A stretch of 64,000 bases of DNA from Herbaspirillum sp. CF444 (lineage in GTDB: Bacteria; Pseudomonadota; Gammaproteobacteria; Burkholderiales; Burkholderiaceae_D): assembly GCF_000282135.1 (NCBI RefSeq), contig NZ_AKJW01000016.1, positions 62,001 to 126,000 of the forward strand. Reading direction: 5' to 3'. Numbering within the stretch: the stretch's first letter is position 1; each line of letters opens with the position of its first letter. A program made the position numbers and the translations under genes. This document shows positions 56,134 to 64,000 of the stretch, piece after piece. Under the pieces are notes generated by a model that saw only the letters and a list, made by a program, of their open reading frames with translations, had not been told where the DNA came from and did not search any database.

Positions 56134-56139
56134 TATCAT
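56134..56139 (+). promoter_or_regulatory. candidate -10 close to the ubiG start
   Basis: TATCAT ends 7 bases before the ubiG ATG, which would put transcription initiation at about the start codon. The -35 region is poor (CGGACA at 19 bp at best). Confidence 0.3.
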
Positions 56140-56146
56140 TCACCCT

Positions 56147-56842
56147 ATGAATGCCGATCCTCTAGAACTGCAAAAATTTAGCGATCTCGCCCATCGTTGG
56201 TGGGATCCCACTTCCGAATTTCGTCCCTTGCATGAAATCAACCCGCTTCGCCTGGAATGGATCAACGCCCGAGCGGCGCTGTCGGGCAAGAATGTGGTCG
56301 ATATCGGCTGCGGCGGAGGCATCCTTGCCGAATCCATGGCGCGCAAAGGCGCCAAAGTCACCGGCATCGACCTCTCCGAAAAAGCGTTGAAGGTTGCCGA
56401 CCTGCACGGCATGGAATCCGGCGTCCAGGTCCGCTACGAGAAAATTGCCGCCGAAGAACTCGCTGTGCGCGAAGCCGGACAATTCGACGTCGTGACCTGC
56501 ATGGAAATGCTGGAACACGTTCCCGATCCGGCTTCCATCGTACGCGCCTGCTCCACCCTCGCCAAACCGGGCGGCCACGTGTTCTTTTCCACCTTGAACC
56601 GCAATCCGAAAGCGTATCTGTTCGCCATTCTGGGCGCGGAATACTTGCTGCGCATGCTGCCCAAAGGCACGCACGATTACGCCAAGTTCATCACGCCGGC
56701 CGAACTGGCGCGCTTCATCCGCGAAGCGGATCTGGAACTCGACGGCATCAAAGGACTTTCCTACAATCCTTTGACCAAACTGTATTCGATCAATCAGGAC
56801 ACCAGCGTCAACTACATGGTGGCTTGCCGCAAGCCGCTATAG
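56147..56842 (+). CDS. ubiG: ubiquinone biosynthesis O-methyltransferase UbiG
   Basis: SAM-dependent methyltransferase of 231 residues for both O-methylations of ubiquinone. Motif I VDIGCGGG is at 51-58, [16 protein letters not shown] at about 118, and [12 protein letters not shown] after it, typical of UbiG. The ATG at 56147 is the family start; an upstream ATG (56090) lies inside the ompA terminator. No Shine-Dalgarno is seen and a TATCAT hexamer at 56134-56139 is only 7 bases before the ATG, so a leaderless message is possible. Followed by gph after 74 bases. Confidence 0.95.
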   Translation: MNADPLELQKFSDLAHRWWDPTSEFRPLHEINPLRLEWINARAALSGKNVVDIGCGGGILAESMARKGAKVTGIDLSEKALKVADLHGMESGVQVRYEKIAAEELAVREAGQFDVVTCMEMLEHVPDPASIVRACSTLAKPGGHVFFSTLNRNPKAYLFAILGAEYLLRMLPKGTHDYAKFITPAELARFIREADLELDGIKGLSYNPLTKLYSINQDTSVNYMVACRKPL

Positions 56843-56916
56843 TCACACCAACCGCTGGCAGATACGTGGCCCCGATCAACCGGGCCACGTCCACACAACA
56901 ACATCAGAAATCCACA

Positions 56917-57576
56917 ATGCCTCTGAAGAAGCCACGCGCCATCCTGTTCGACCTCGATGGCACACTCGCCGATACCGCCCCGGACCTCGCTGAAGCAGTC
57001 AATGCATTGCGCGCGGATCGCGGCCTGGAACCGACACCTTACGCATTGCTGCGCCCCGTCGCATCGGCTGGCGCGCGCGGCCTTATCGGCGCCGCCTTCG
57101 GCATCAAGCCCGACGACGCGGCCTACGAGGAATTGCGCGTCAGTTTCCTGAACCGCTACGAAGCGAATCTGGTGGTCAAAAGCAAACTGTTCGACGGCAT
57201 CCCCGATCTGCTGAAACAGCTGGAAGCACAAGGTCTGGCCTGGGGCATCGTCACCAACAAGGCGTCCCGCTTTACCGATCCGCTGGTGCCGCAAATCGGC
57301 CTGGGTCACGCCGGCTGCGTCGTCTCCGGCGACACGACTCCGCACACAAAACCACATCCGGCGCCGCTACTGGAAGCCGCGAGCCGCCTGCAACTGCCGG
57401 CGGATGACTGCTGGTACGTCGGCGACGACCTGCGCGACATCCAGGCCGGGCGTGCGGCCGGCATGCAGACCATCGCCGCGGCATGGGGCTATTGCGGCCA
57501 CGCCGAACCGGCATCGTGGGAAGCCGATGCGCTGTTGCATGACCCGCTGCACCTGCTTGACCTGATCAAGTCATAA
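56917..57576 (+). CDS. gph: phosphoglycolate phosphatase
   Basis: HAD-family hydrolase of 219 residues that removes 2-phosphoglycolate arising from DNA repair or oxygenation. Catalytic Asp12 and Asp14 are in FDLDGTLADT, motif II in VTNKASR (about 112), and motif IV in GDDLRDIQAGRAAGM (about 168). The ubiG-gph order is common in beta- and gammaproteobacteria. A 9-bp stem (56864-56872 with 56882-56890) lies in the 74-base gap but lacks a T run. Confidence 0.93.
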   Translation: MPLKKPRAILFDLDGTLADTAPDLAEAVNALRADRGLEPTPYALLRPVASAGARGLIGAAFGIKPDDAAYEELRVSFLNRYEANLVVKSKLFDGIPDLLKQLEAQGLAWGIVTNKASRFTDPLVPQIGLGHAGCVVSGDTTPHTKPHPAPLLEAASRLQLPADDCWYVGDDLRDIQAGRAAGMQTIAAAWGYCGHAEPASWEADALLHDPLHLLDLIKS

Positions 57577-57715
57577 TCACGGTAATCGCGCTAATCGCAT
57601 TAGTCGCATCATTGCACTGTCGCCGGAAGAAAGACCCCATCCAACTTCCGGCCATATCAAAATACATTGAAGGCGTTTGCCTGCCGCGAGCGCACTTCTT
57701 CACGAGGAAACGATC

Positions 57716-60700
57716 ATGGCGAATCATCCCCGTCCTGCCTGGCAACTGCGCACACTGCGCTGGTCCGCATACACACTCACCGTTCTGCTGTTGCTCGCAT
57801 TGATCAGTTGGCTGGCGCTTCCCTCCCTGGTCAAGAAAATTGCCGCCGAACAGACCCAGGCAAAAATCGGGCGCAAGCTCGACATCGGCGAGGTCAGCTT
57901 CAACCCGTTCATCCTGGCCTTGCGCGTCCACGACGTTACGCTCTACGAACCCGATCAGAAAACCGCCGCGTTCAGCGCCAAGGAACTTGTCGTCAATGCC
58001 TCCGCCACTTCCCTGCCGCGGCTGGCCGCCATCCTCGACGAAGTCAAACTGGTCGAGCCCAAAGTCCATATCGTCCGCCTGAGCGACGAAGGCATCGGCC
58101 GCTACAACTTTTCCGACATCATCGACCGCATTCTCGCCATGCCGAAAAGCGAAGGACAAACCTTCTTCTCGCTGGCCAACCTGCAACTGCAGAACGGCGC
58201 CGTCCTGTTCGACGACAAGGTCACCGGCAAGACCATCGACATCCGCACACTCAACATCGGCGTGCCGTTCGTGTCGAACCTGCCGCGCAACGTGGACACT
58301 TTCGTCCAGCCCATCCTGTCGATGACCGTCAACGGCACGCCGTTTTCGCTCAAGGGACGCAGCAAACCTTTCGCCAGCTCGCTCGATACGACATTGGCCA
58401 TCGACATCGACAAGCTGGACCTGGCCAGCTATGTCCCCTTCGTCCCGGTTGCCTTGCCCGTCAAACTGGAAAGCGCCAAGCTCACCACGCAACTGGACCT
58501 CACCTTCAGCCGCGACAAGGAGAAGCCTCAGATCGCCCTCGATGGCGACGTGACGCTGGCCGATATCTCGGTGCAAGAAAAAAATGCGGCGCAATTGCTG
58601 AAAGCCGGTTCGGTTACGGCAAAAATCAACAAGCTCGACCTCGTCAAGCTCAGCGGCATCATCGATCAGATCACCATCGACAAGCCTGAAATCTGGGCGG
58701 ACATGAACAGCAAGGGCGAAATCAACTGGACGCGCATCGGCAAGAACAACACCAGGCCCGTCGCGGCAAAGAAAGCGGCAAACCCCGGCAGCATCAAACC
58801 GGTCGCAGCTGCAGTTGCAACGCCATCAACTCCTGCAACTGCGGACGCCAAAGCCCCTCCCGCGACACCCGCCATCACCATCCGTAAACTGATGGTGCGC
58901 GACGGTAGCGCCAAATGGTCGGACGATGCCAATGCTTCGCCACGACAAATTGTGCAATTGGACAAGATCACCATCGACGCAGAAGAAGTCTCCACCGTCG
59001 CCGATGCCAAACCAGCCAAAGTCGCCTTGTCGCTCACGGAAAACGGCCATGGCGAAATCGGCTTCACTGGCGAACTCGCACCGCTCAAAGGCAACGTCAG
59101 CGGCAACGCGACATTGAAATCGGTTCAGCTGAGCGGCTATCAGAATTACCTCAATCGCGCCCTCAACGGCGCACTCAGCGGCAAGGTCTCTGGCCAGACC
59201 GACGTGCAAATCGCCGGCGGCCAGATCAAACTCGGCAAACTGGGCATTGAAGTCAGCGACCTGAAGCTGTCATCCAAAGCCAAATCCGCCGCGAGCGTCA
59301 TCGGCGCCAAGACCATCGCACTGGATAATGCATCGATCGATCTGCAGGCACATAAAGCAGAGGCCGATGCGTTCCGCATCGTCGGGCTGAACGGTGACCT
59401 GCGACGCGATGCCAAGGGTGTACTGAACCTGCAGGATTTGATCGCCACTTCCGCCAAACCGGCTACATCGACCAAGACGGAGACGCCTCTCAAAACCGCA
59501 ACACCCGGCCCCGCCGCCTCAAACGCTACGGCCTGGCAAGCGAAACTGCATAGTCTCGCCATCACCGACGGCACCATCGCTTATGAAGACGGCGGCACTA
59601 CACCGGCACAAAAACTGCGCGCCGAAGGCATCAACCTGAAGATCGACAATCTCTCCAGCCAACTGGATCAGACCACGAAGATTTCGCTGCAAACCAGACT
59701 GAACAAGAACGGCAAGCTCAACCTCACCGGGCAGGCGGCACCTCAGCTGAAGACCGTCGACCTCGCGCTGGATGCGCAGAACTTGCCTATCGCGCCATTC
59801 CAGACCTACTTCACCGAGTACCTGAACGTCACGCTCGCCAGCGGCACGCTGAGCACCAAAGGCAAGCTTGCGCTGACGCCGCCTCTCAACAAGCAAACGC
59901 TGGCGCTGCAATACAACGGCTCGGCCAGCCTGAACAACTTCCGCGTCCTCGACAAGCTGACCTCCAGCGACTTCCTGCGCTGGAGAACGCTGAACCTGCA
60001 AGGCATCAACGCCAAGGTAGGCGGCAAACCGGTCGTCTCGCTGGAAAAGATCGCCCTCTCCGATTTCTACGCGCGCGCCATCCTGTCCGATCAAGGCAAA
60101 CTGAATCTGCAAGACATCATCGTCTCCAAGGACCAACCGGCCAGCTCCGTCACCACGCCGGCGAGCACCGACGGCAAAGCGTCGACCACCGTCGCCAAGA
60201 CCACCACCTCGACCGCCCCGGTGACACCGGCTGCGCCCGATCCGAATGCGCCGGTGATCCGCATCGGCCAGACGGTTCTGCAAGGCGGCAACATCAATTT
60301 CACCGACAACTTCGTCAAACCCAACTACACCGCCAACATGACCGGCATGGGCGGCACCATCGGCAGCATCGCGTCCGACAAGCCGGCGCCGGCCACCATC
60401 GACTTGCGCGGCAAGATCGACAACGACGCGCCGCTGCAAATTTCCGGCTCGCTCAATCCCTTGTTCAAACCGATGTTCCTCGACGTCAAAGCCAGCGCCA
60501 ACGGTGTTCAATTGCCGCGCCTGACGCCCTACTCGGCCAAGTACGCCGGCTACCCGATCACCAAGGGCAAGCTGTCGATGGACGTGCAATACAAGATTGA
60601 AAACGACAAACTGGTCGCACAGAACGACGTACGCATCGAGCAGTTGACATTCGGCGACCACGTCGACGGCCCCAACGTCACCAAGCTACCGGTGATGCTG

Positions 60701-61450
60701 GCCGTCTCCCTGCTCAAGGACCGCGACGGCACCATCAATCTCAACCTGCCGATTTCCGGTTCGCTGTCCGATCCGCAATTCTCGATCGGCGGCATCATCA
60801 TGCGCGTCTTCGTCAACCTGATCGTCAAGGCCGTGACCTCGCCGTTCGCCCTGATCAACTCGATGTTCGGCGGCGGCAGCGCCGGCGAACTCAGCTACAT
60901 CGAATTCGAACCCGGCTCCTCGGAACTGACCGACGACATCCGCAAGAAACTCGACACCCTCGGCTATGCACTGCATCAGCGCCCTGCCCTGAAGATCGAC
61001 GTCATGGGACGCGCCGATCCGGCCGTCGACGACACCGGCCTGCGCCAGGAACTGCTGAACAGAAAGATGCGCGCCCTCAAGCGCAAGGACATCATCGAAA
61101 AAGAAGGCCAGCCATCCGGCAAGGACCTTGAAATCAACGACACAGAGCGCGCCAAGTACATGGAAAGAGTCTACAAAGACGAGAAGTTCAAGAAACCGCG
61201 CAACATGGTCGGCCTCACCAAATCGCTGCCGCCCGACGAGATGCAGAAATTGATCGTCGACAACACCACGATCACCGAAGACGACCTGCGCAACCTGGCC
61301 CAGCGTCGCGCCGACCTGGTCCGCAACTACCTGCAAGATCAGAGCATCATCTCGGCCGACCGGATCTTCCTGATTGCTCCGAAGCTCAACGCCGACGGCA
61401 TCAAGGACAAGGGCAAAACCAGCCGCGTCGAACTGACTCTGCAACAATAA
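57716..61450 (+). CDS. large DUF748 (AsmA-like) protein with C-terminal OmpA-like region
   Basis: Membrane-anchored periplasmic protein of 1244 residues. One N-terminal transmembrane helix (about 18-37) is followed by long beta-rich DUF748 / AsmA-like segments with repeated FSAKELVVNA- and LNLQDIIVSKD-type units, two Ala/Pro/Thr-rich linkers (about 340-390 and 805-845) and a C-terminal domain from about residue 1058 (YIEFEPGSSELTDDIRKKL) that resembles OmpA-like modules. AsmA-type proteins are thought to bridge or move phospholipids between membranes; here that is inference. AGGAAA precedes the ATG at 57716. Single gene before ssrA. Confidence 0.87.
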   Translation: MANHPRPAWQLRTLRWSAYTLTVLLLLALISWLALPSLVKKIAAEQTQAKIGRKLDIGEVSFNPFILALRVHDVTLYEPDQKTAAFSAKELVVNASATSLPRLAAILDEVKLVEPKVHIVRLSDEGIGRYNFSDIIDRILAMPKSEGQTFFSLANLQLQNGAVLFDDKVTGKTIDIRTLNIGVPFVSNLPRNVDTFVQPILSMTVNGTPFSLKGRSKPFASSLDTTLAIDIDKLDLASYVPFVPVALPVKLESAKLTTQLDLTFSRDKEKPQIALDGDVTLADISVQEKNAAQLLKAGSVTAKINKLDLVKLSGIIDQITIDKPEIWADMNSKGEINWTRIGKNNTRPVAAKKAANPGSIKPVAAAVATPSTPATADAKAPPATPAITIRKLMVRDGSAKWSDDANASPRQIVQLDKITIDAEEVSTVADAKPAKVALSLTENGHGEIGFTGELAPLKGNVSGNATLKSVQLSGYQNYLNRALNGALSGKVSGQTDVQIAGGQIKLGKLGIEVSDLKLSSKAKSAASVIGAKTIALDNASIDLQAHKAEADAFRIVGLNGDLRRDAKGVLNLQDLIATSAKPATSTKTETPLKTATPGPAASNATAWQAKLHSLAITDGTIAYEDGGTTPAQKLRAEGINLKIDNLSSQLDQTTKISLQTRLNKNGKLNLTGQAAPQLKTVDLALDAQNLPIAPFQTYFTEYLNVTLASGTLSTKGKLALTPPLNKQTLALQYNGSASLNNFRVLDKLTSSDFLRWRTLNLQGINAKVGGKPVVSLEKIALSDFYARAILSDQGKLNLQDIIVSKDQPASSVTTPASTDGKASTTVAKTTTSTAPVTPAAPDPNAPVIRIGQTVLQGGNINFTDNFVKPNYTANMTGMGGTIGSIASDKPAPATIDLRGKIDNDAPLQISGSLNPLFKPMFLDVKASANGVQLPRLTPYSAKYAGYPITKGKLSMDVQYKIENDKLVAQNDVRIEQLTFGDHVDGPNVTKLPVMLAVSLLKDRDGTINLNLPISGSLSDPQFSIGGIIMRVFVNLIVKAVTSPFALINSMFGGGSAGELSYIEFEPGSSELTDDIRKKLDTLGYALHQRPALKIDVMGRADPAVDDTGLRQELLNRKMRALKRKDIIEKEGQPSGKDLEINDTERAKYMERVYKDEKFKKPRNMVGLTKSLPPDEMQKLIVDNTTITEDDLRNLAQRRADLVRNYLQDQSIISADRIFLIAPKLNADGIKDKGKTSRVELTLQQ

Positions 61451-61518
61451 AGCAAAGAACCTGGTACTGATGCAAGGGCCGGTCCTTGATAACCCGGCAA
61501 GCCGCCCCCATACTGAGT

Positions 61519-61524
61519 TATAAT
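61519..61524 (+). promoter_or_regulatory. ssrA promoter -10 element
   Basis: A perfect TATAAT, 12 bases before the mature tmRNA 5' end. The -35 is unclear; TTGATA at 61486-61491 is too far (27-base spacer). Confidence 0.6.
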
Positions 61525-61536
61525 ACAAGTCTGCAT

Positions 61537-61899
61537 GGGGCCGACTTGGTTTCGACGTGGGTTGCAAAGCAGCGCAGGGCATACCGAGGCCTGACTACCT
61601 CGTAAATACAATCAGACAAGATATAACTGCAAACGATAACTCGTACGCACAAGCGGCTTAATACCCGCTTGCTCTACACTACTTCTTCCTTGGGGTAGGC
61701 TGGTAAAACAGCAGTAGAGTCATTTACAAGGAATCGCTTTGAATCGGGTCACTTGGTTCGAGGCTAAATTTAAGGTGACTCGCCTTAACGCAGCGTGCGC
61801 GTCCGCGTCGTTCGGGTTAAATCAAATGGCAGCGCTAAGTATGTAGAACTGTCTGTAGAGTGCTTGCGGACGCGGGTTCGATTCCCGCCGGCTCCACCA
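61537..61899 (+). ncRNA. ssrA: transfer-messenger RNA (tmRNA)
   Basis: 363-nucleotide tmRNA that rescues stalled ribosomes. The 5' end GGGGCCG pairs with CGGCTCC at 61889-61895 to form the tRNA-like acceptor stem, followed by discriminator A and CCA (61897-61899). The 5' GACTTGGTTTCGACG and the 3' GGGTTCGATTCCCGCC T-arm are the standard tmRNA blocks. The tag reading frame is at 61629-61661 and encodes ANDNSYAQAA then TAA. A GTC-ACCC/GGGTGGC terminator follows directly. The gene is complete and uninterrupted. Confidence 0.97.
61629..61661 (+). other. tmRNA proteolysis-tag reading frame
   Basis: GCA AAC GAT AAC TCG TAC GCA CAA GCG GCT TAA encodes A-N-D-N-S-Y-A-Q-A-A. The usual C-terminus in E. 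coli and most betaproteobacteria is A-L-A-A; here the third residue from the end is Gln instead of Leu. Confidence 0.9.
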
Positions 61900-61906
61900 C
61901 CAATAC

Positions 61907-61936
61907 AAAAGGTCACCCTCCGGGTGGCCTTTTTTA
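61907..61936 (+). terminator. ssrA terminator
   Basis: AAGGTCACCC and GGGTGGCCTT pair (one G-T) around a TCC loop and are followed by T6. A second, similar hairpin lies at 62097-62119. Confidence 0.85.
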
Positions 61937-62063
61937 TTGGTGTTGCGCCAGAGAGAAGCGAATTCGCGTCCGGCACGGACGCGGGGCGAGTCCGGGGTTG
62001 CGCGAAGCACTGCTTCGTGCCGGACGAGCCAGTTGGGCTTGCAAGCCCAACTGCGGGAGATTC
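61922..62063 (+). repeat. tandem repeat downstream of ssrA, copy 1
   Basis: Starts at the second half of the ssrA terminator (GGGTGGCC, T run), then TTGGTGTTGCGCCAGAGAGA and, after an extra segment of about 22 bases not in copy 2 (about 61964-61985, itself an inverted repeat GCGTCCG/CGGACGC), the shared block CGAGTCCGGGGTTGCG to GGGAGATT. Contains CGAAGCACTGCTTCG and a perfect 22-base palindrome at 62031-62052 (AGTTGGGCTT centre GC). No gene. Confidence 0.75.
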
Positions 62064-62096
62064 CCTATGGCCACAACTTCACAGCTAATTTAAAAA

Positions 62097-62119
62097 ACCA
62101 CCCGAGGGTGGCCTTTTTT
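62097..62119 (+). terminator. second terminator-like hairpin
   Basis: CCACCC and GGGTGG around a GA-containing loop, flanked by A6 and T6. It is the copy-2 counterpart of the ssrA terminator. Confidence 0.7.
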
Positions 62120-62225
62120 ATTGGTGTTGCGCCAGAGAGAAGCGAATCCGAGTCCGGGGTTGCGCGAAGCACTGCTTCGCGCCGGACGAGCCAGTTGGGC
62201 TTGCAAGCCCAACTGCGGGAGATTC
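62106..62225 (+). repeat. tandem repeat downstream of ssrA, copy 2
   Basis: Repeats copy 1 nearly base for base (one T/C change in the CGAAGCACTGCTTCG arm) apart from the missing 22-base segment. The same 22-base palindrome is at 62193-62214. The region 61900-62286 holds only these repeats and no gene. Confidence 0.75.
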
Positions 62226-62286
62226 TCTTTATGCATCGACCGCCGTCACCAACGCAATGGACAACAACAGCCCAAGTTAAATCCAA

Positions 62287-63204
62287 TCACTCACTCTCCA
62301 CCAACAACCCATTCATCGCATCCCGCATCATGATCGACGCCAGCGACGCATGATCATTCTTCACCACGTCAAGATCATGCAAGCCATATCCAGGAAGCAT
62401 CAGCTGTTTGATGTAAGCACAATCGCTATCGCAGGTATAACGCACCCTCCCTGTTTTCTTCTGCACTTCCAGCGTGTACTCGCCATGCACCTTGCCGCGA
62501 TAGCGGACCATGACGCGCGGCCTGGCGTCGAGGACCGTGGCTTCGTTTAAATCTTCGTAGACATATTCGCCATCGGCCGCGCTGACGTAATGCGGCTGCA
62601 ACGGCACCGAGGGTACGGGTTGAGGCGCAGCAGAAACAAGGAACAGATGATTACCGTGATTCGGTTCCGACATCAATTTCTGCACCTGTACCAATGCTGC
62701 TTGTACCTGTTCCGGCGTCACCGCTTGCGCCACGCTATCGGGCGCTACATTGGATGCGGATGCCGGCAAAGATTTCAACGTACCCGGCGGCGCACTGACG
62801 CCTGACAGTTCCGCATCCAGTGCAAGCTGACGCTGCCGATACCAGTCGAGCAAACACTCGCGCGTCTGGCAGTTCTTTTCACGCCAGCGCCAGAAACCGT
62901 CCGAGCGCACCGCGAACTCGCGGCGGTCGGAGGCTTTCGCCTTGGCCTGCTTATACGTTTTCCCCAGTTGATCATCCAGGTGGGAAAGCTCGGCATCGCC
63001 GCAAATAATCCTCTCCGTTACTGAACCAGCCTTGCTGCAGTTGAAACTGGCACCGAATGCGGAAGTTGCAAAGCCGCTTGCGAGCAAAGACGCCAGCAGC
63101 AATCGTCGCCGCCAATCCGGGACTCCGAAGGCAATGCGATGACGGGTACCGACCAAGGAAAGCGGCGCAATGACCGATGCGAAGAAGCGTTGTCTCTGGT
63201 TCAT
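62287..63204 (-). CDS. LprI/DUF1311-domain exported protein
   Basis: Protein of 305 residues with a hydrophobic export segment (about 35-51, after three arginines). The LprI N-terminal/DUF1311 domain (about 54-130) follows, with the Cys pair FNCSKAGSVTERIIC and a second pair NCQTREC, as in lysozyme-inhibitor-like LprI proteins. The C-terminal 150 residues (DARPRVMVRYRGKVHGEYTLE) have no family I recognise. The start ATG at 63204 is uncertain because the n-region before the hydrophobic segment is long. It is transcribed towards the ssrA repeats. Confidence 0.75.
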   Translation of the reverse strand: MNQRQRFFASVIAPLSLVGTRHRIAFGVPDWRRRLLLASLLASGFATSAFGASFNCSKAGSVTERIICGDAELSHLDDQLGKTYKQAKAKASDRREFAVRSDGFWRWREKNCQTRECLLDWYRQRQLALDAELSGVSAPPGTLKSLPASASNVAPDSVAQAVTPEQVQAALVQVQKLMSEPNHGNHLFLVSAAPQPVPSVPLQPHYVSAADGEYVYEDLNEATVLDARPRVMVRYRGKVHGEYTLEVQKKTGRVRYTCDSDCAYIKQLMLPGYGLHDLDVVKNDHASLASIMMRDAMNGLLVESE

Positions 63205-63433
63205 GATCTCGTGTGCGTGTCTGAGATGGAGGAAGCCGAAGGATGGCATTGACGCATAGACGGCAAAATCGAAATGAAGCAGGCTTTCCCGCCAAAATCT
63301 TTACAAATACCGGGTAACATTTACGTCCGTTACAAGCCGTTTCAAATTGCTGCCATTCCTTTACGGACTTGTTGAATTCGCCCCGCATCGATCTCTTCAA
63401 CGCGCAGCGACACGGATCATCTCAACATCAACC

Positions 63434-64000
63434 ATGCCGGGTTCGGACATGCCTTCAGAAAAGCAAAGCACCATACGAGAACTGCCGTTCAAACCGCCGT
63501 TTGACTGGGAGCGGTTGTTGCGCTTTTTCGGCGGACGTTCAACCGCCGGCGTGGAGGCGGTGGAGAACGGCGTCTATCTGCGCGCCATCGAATGGCATGG
63601 CGACATCGGCACGCTGGCGGTCTCCCGCCACCCGCAAGACAATGTCCTGGTCGCCGTACTGGAGGGCAAGGTCAGTCGCCACGCAGACGAACTGGTGGCG
63701 CCGTTAAGCCGCATGTTCGGCCTGGATGCCGATCCGAAACCGATCCGTAGACACCTTGCCGCAGATCCATGGCTGGCGCCGCTGCTTAAAGCGGCTCCCG
63801 GATTGCGCCTGCCCGGCGCCTGGTCTGCATTTGAACTGATCGTGCGCACGATCGTCGGCCAACAGGTCAGCGTCAAGGCGGCAACCACCATCGTCGGACG
63901 ACTGGTGGAGCGCGCCGGTGAACGTATCGAACGGCATCCGCATGAAGCAACGTCATGGCGCTTTCCTACTCCGCATGCCCTGGCGGCGGCGGACCTCACT
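63434..64000 (+). CDS. alkA: DNA-3-methyladenine glycosylase II, AlkA (C-terminus off window)
   Basis: Base-excision repair glycosylase that removes alkylated purines. 189 residues are visible and the frame is open at base 64000. The AlkA N-terminal domain (about 17-100: LPFKPPFDWERLLRFF, VYLRAIEW) is followed by the start of the HhH-GPD domain (about 128 on: GAWSAFELIVRTIVGQQVSVKAA). The catalytic Asp lies beyond the window. Starts at 63434 or 63449 are both possible. An Ada-type regulatory domain is not present upstream. Confidence 0.9.
   Translation, partial: MPGSDMPSEKQSTIRELPFKPPFDWERLLRFFGGRSTAGVEAVENGVYLRAIEWHGDIGTLAVSRHPQDNVLVAVLEGKVSRHADELVAPLSRMFGLDADPKPIRRHLAADPWLAPLLKAAPGLRLPGAWSAFELIVRTIVGQQVSVKAATTIVGRLVERAGERIERHPHEATSWRFPTPHALAAADLT

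Noticed and set aside
61889-62225. Integration scar (att duplication) at the ssrA 3' end
   Set aside because: The repeat starts in the terminator, the T-arm/CCA sequence is not duplicated, and there is no integrase gene in the window.
61795-62353. Several short frames across and downstream of ssrA
   Set aside because: They translate the tmRNA 3' end and the tandem repeats; duplicated peptide segments reflect the DNA repeat, not a protein family.

Overview
The window looks like a chromosomal segment of a betaproteobacterium of the order Burkholderiales, most likely family Oxalobacteraceae (Herbaspirillum-like). This is inferred from the high GC content, the gene order (gyrA-serC-pheA-hisC-tyrA-aroA-cmk-rpsA-ihfB-lapA-lapB), the two short OmpA proteins with a GLCW motif, and the divergent edd-eda / pgi-zwf-hexR cluster. 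No database search was possible, so the taxonomic call is an inference. Almost everything is housekeeping or central metabolism. I see no phage, IS element, CRISPR array or toxin-antitoxin pair.

Layout. 1-2.7 kb: the 5' part of hrpA (minus strand), divergent from argA. 4.3-7.6 kb: yggX and an exported M16 zinc peptidase. 7.6-8.1 kb: a cluster of dispersed palindromic repeats. 8.1-10.6 kb: rpiA and a CPA2 antiporter (minus). 11.1-13.1 kb: an Lrp-type regulator divergent from a solitary LivK-type binding protein, with phased direct repeats between them. 13.3-17.4 kb: cytochrome c, ilvD, a divergent LysR regulator and lgt. 17.5-26.6 kb: a sugar-catabolism cluster. edd-eda (Entner-Doudoroff) is divergent from pgi-zwf-hexR, which is followed by an AGE-family sugar isomerase and transaldolase, and two HexR-type operators lie in the divergent region. 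26.7-31.5 kb: a DUF3597 protein, then a CoA-transferase plus NMT1/SsuA-type ABC transporter unit (minus). 31.6-35.0 kb: dnaX-ybaB-yciI-recR. 35.1-38.3 kb: manC, a GAF-GGDEF protein and a ComEA-like protein. 38.5-42.3 kb: lapA-lapB-ugd-hldA (envelope and LPS). 42.5-54.1 kb: the gyrA to ihfB block for serine, aromatic amino acids, CMP and translation. 54.4-61.5 kb: two OmpA-like proteins, ubiG, gph and a large DUF748 protein. 61.5-62.3 kb: tmRNA (ssrA) followed by a tandem repeat. 62.3-64 kb: an LprI-like protein and the start of alkA.

How the parts work together. Glucose-6-phosphate made or used by Pgi is oxidised by Zwf and routed through Edd and Eda. HexR, encoded beside zwf, probably controls both arms through the operators at 19991-20005 and 20142-20156. 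RpiA and Tal supply the non-oxidative pentose-phosphate branch. The gyrA-ihfB block links serine and chorismate-derived amino acids to nucleotide and ribosome functions. The lapAB-ugd-hldA unit provides LPS assembly control and sugar precursors.

Most notable observations: a textbook dnaX frameshift site (A9 with an immediate -1 stop and a following hairpin); the HexR operator pair; an array of TCTnTGAA-type repeats with 11/14/14/11-nt spacing between lrp and livK; a tmRNA tag ending AQAA instead of ALAA; Ala at GyrA position 83; Asp in place of the expected catalytic Glu in Pgi; a CPA2 antiporter whose C-terminus is membrane-embedded rather than a TrkA-N domain; and a CoA-transferase/ABC uptake unit of unknown substrate. 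I did not find a convincing wholly new system.
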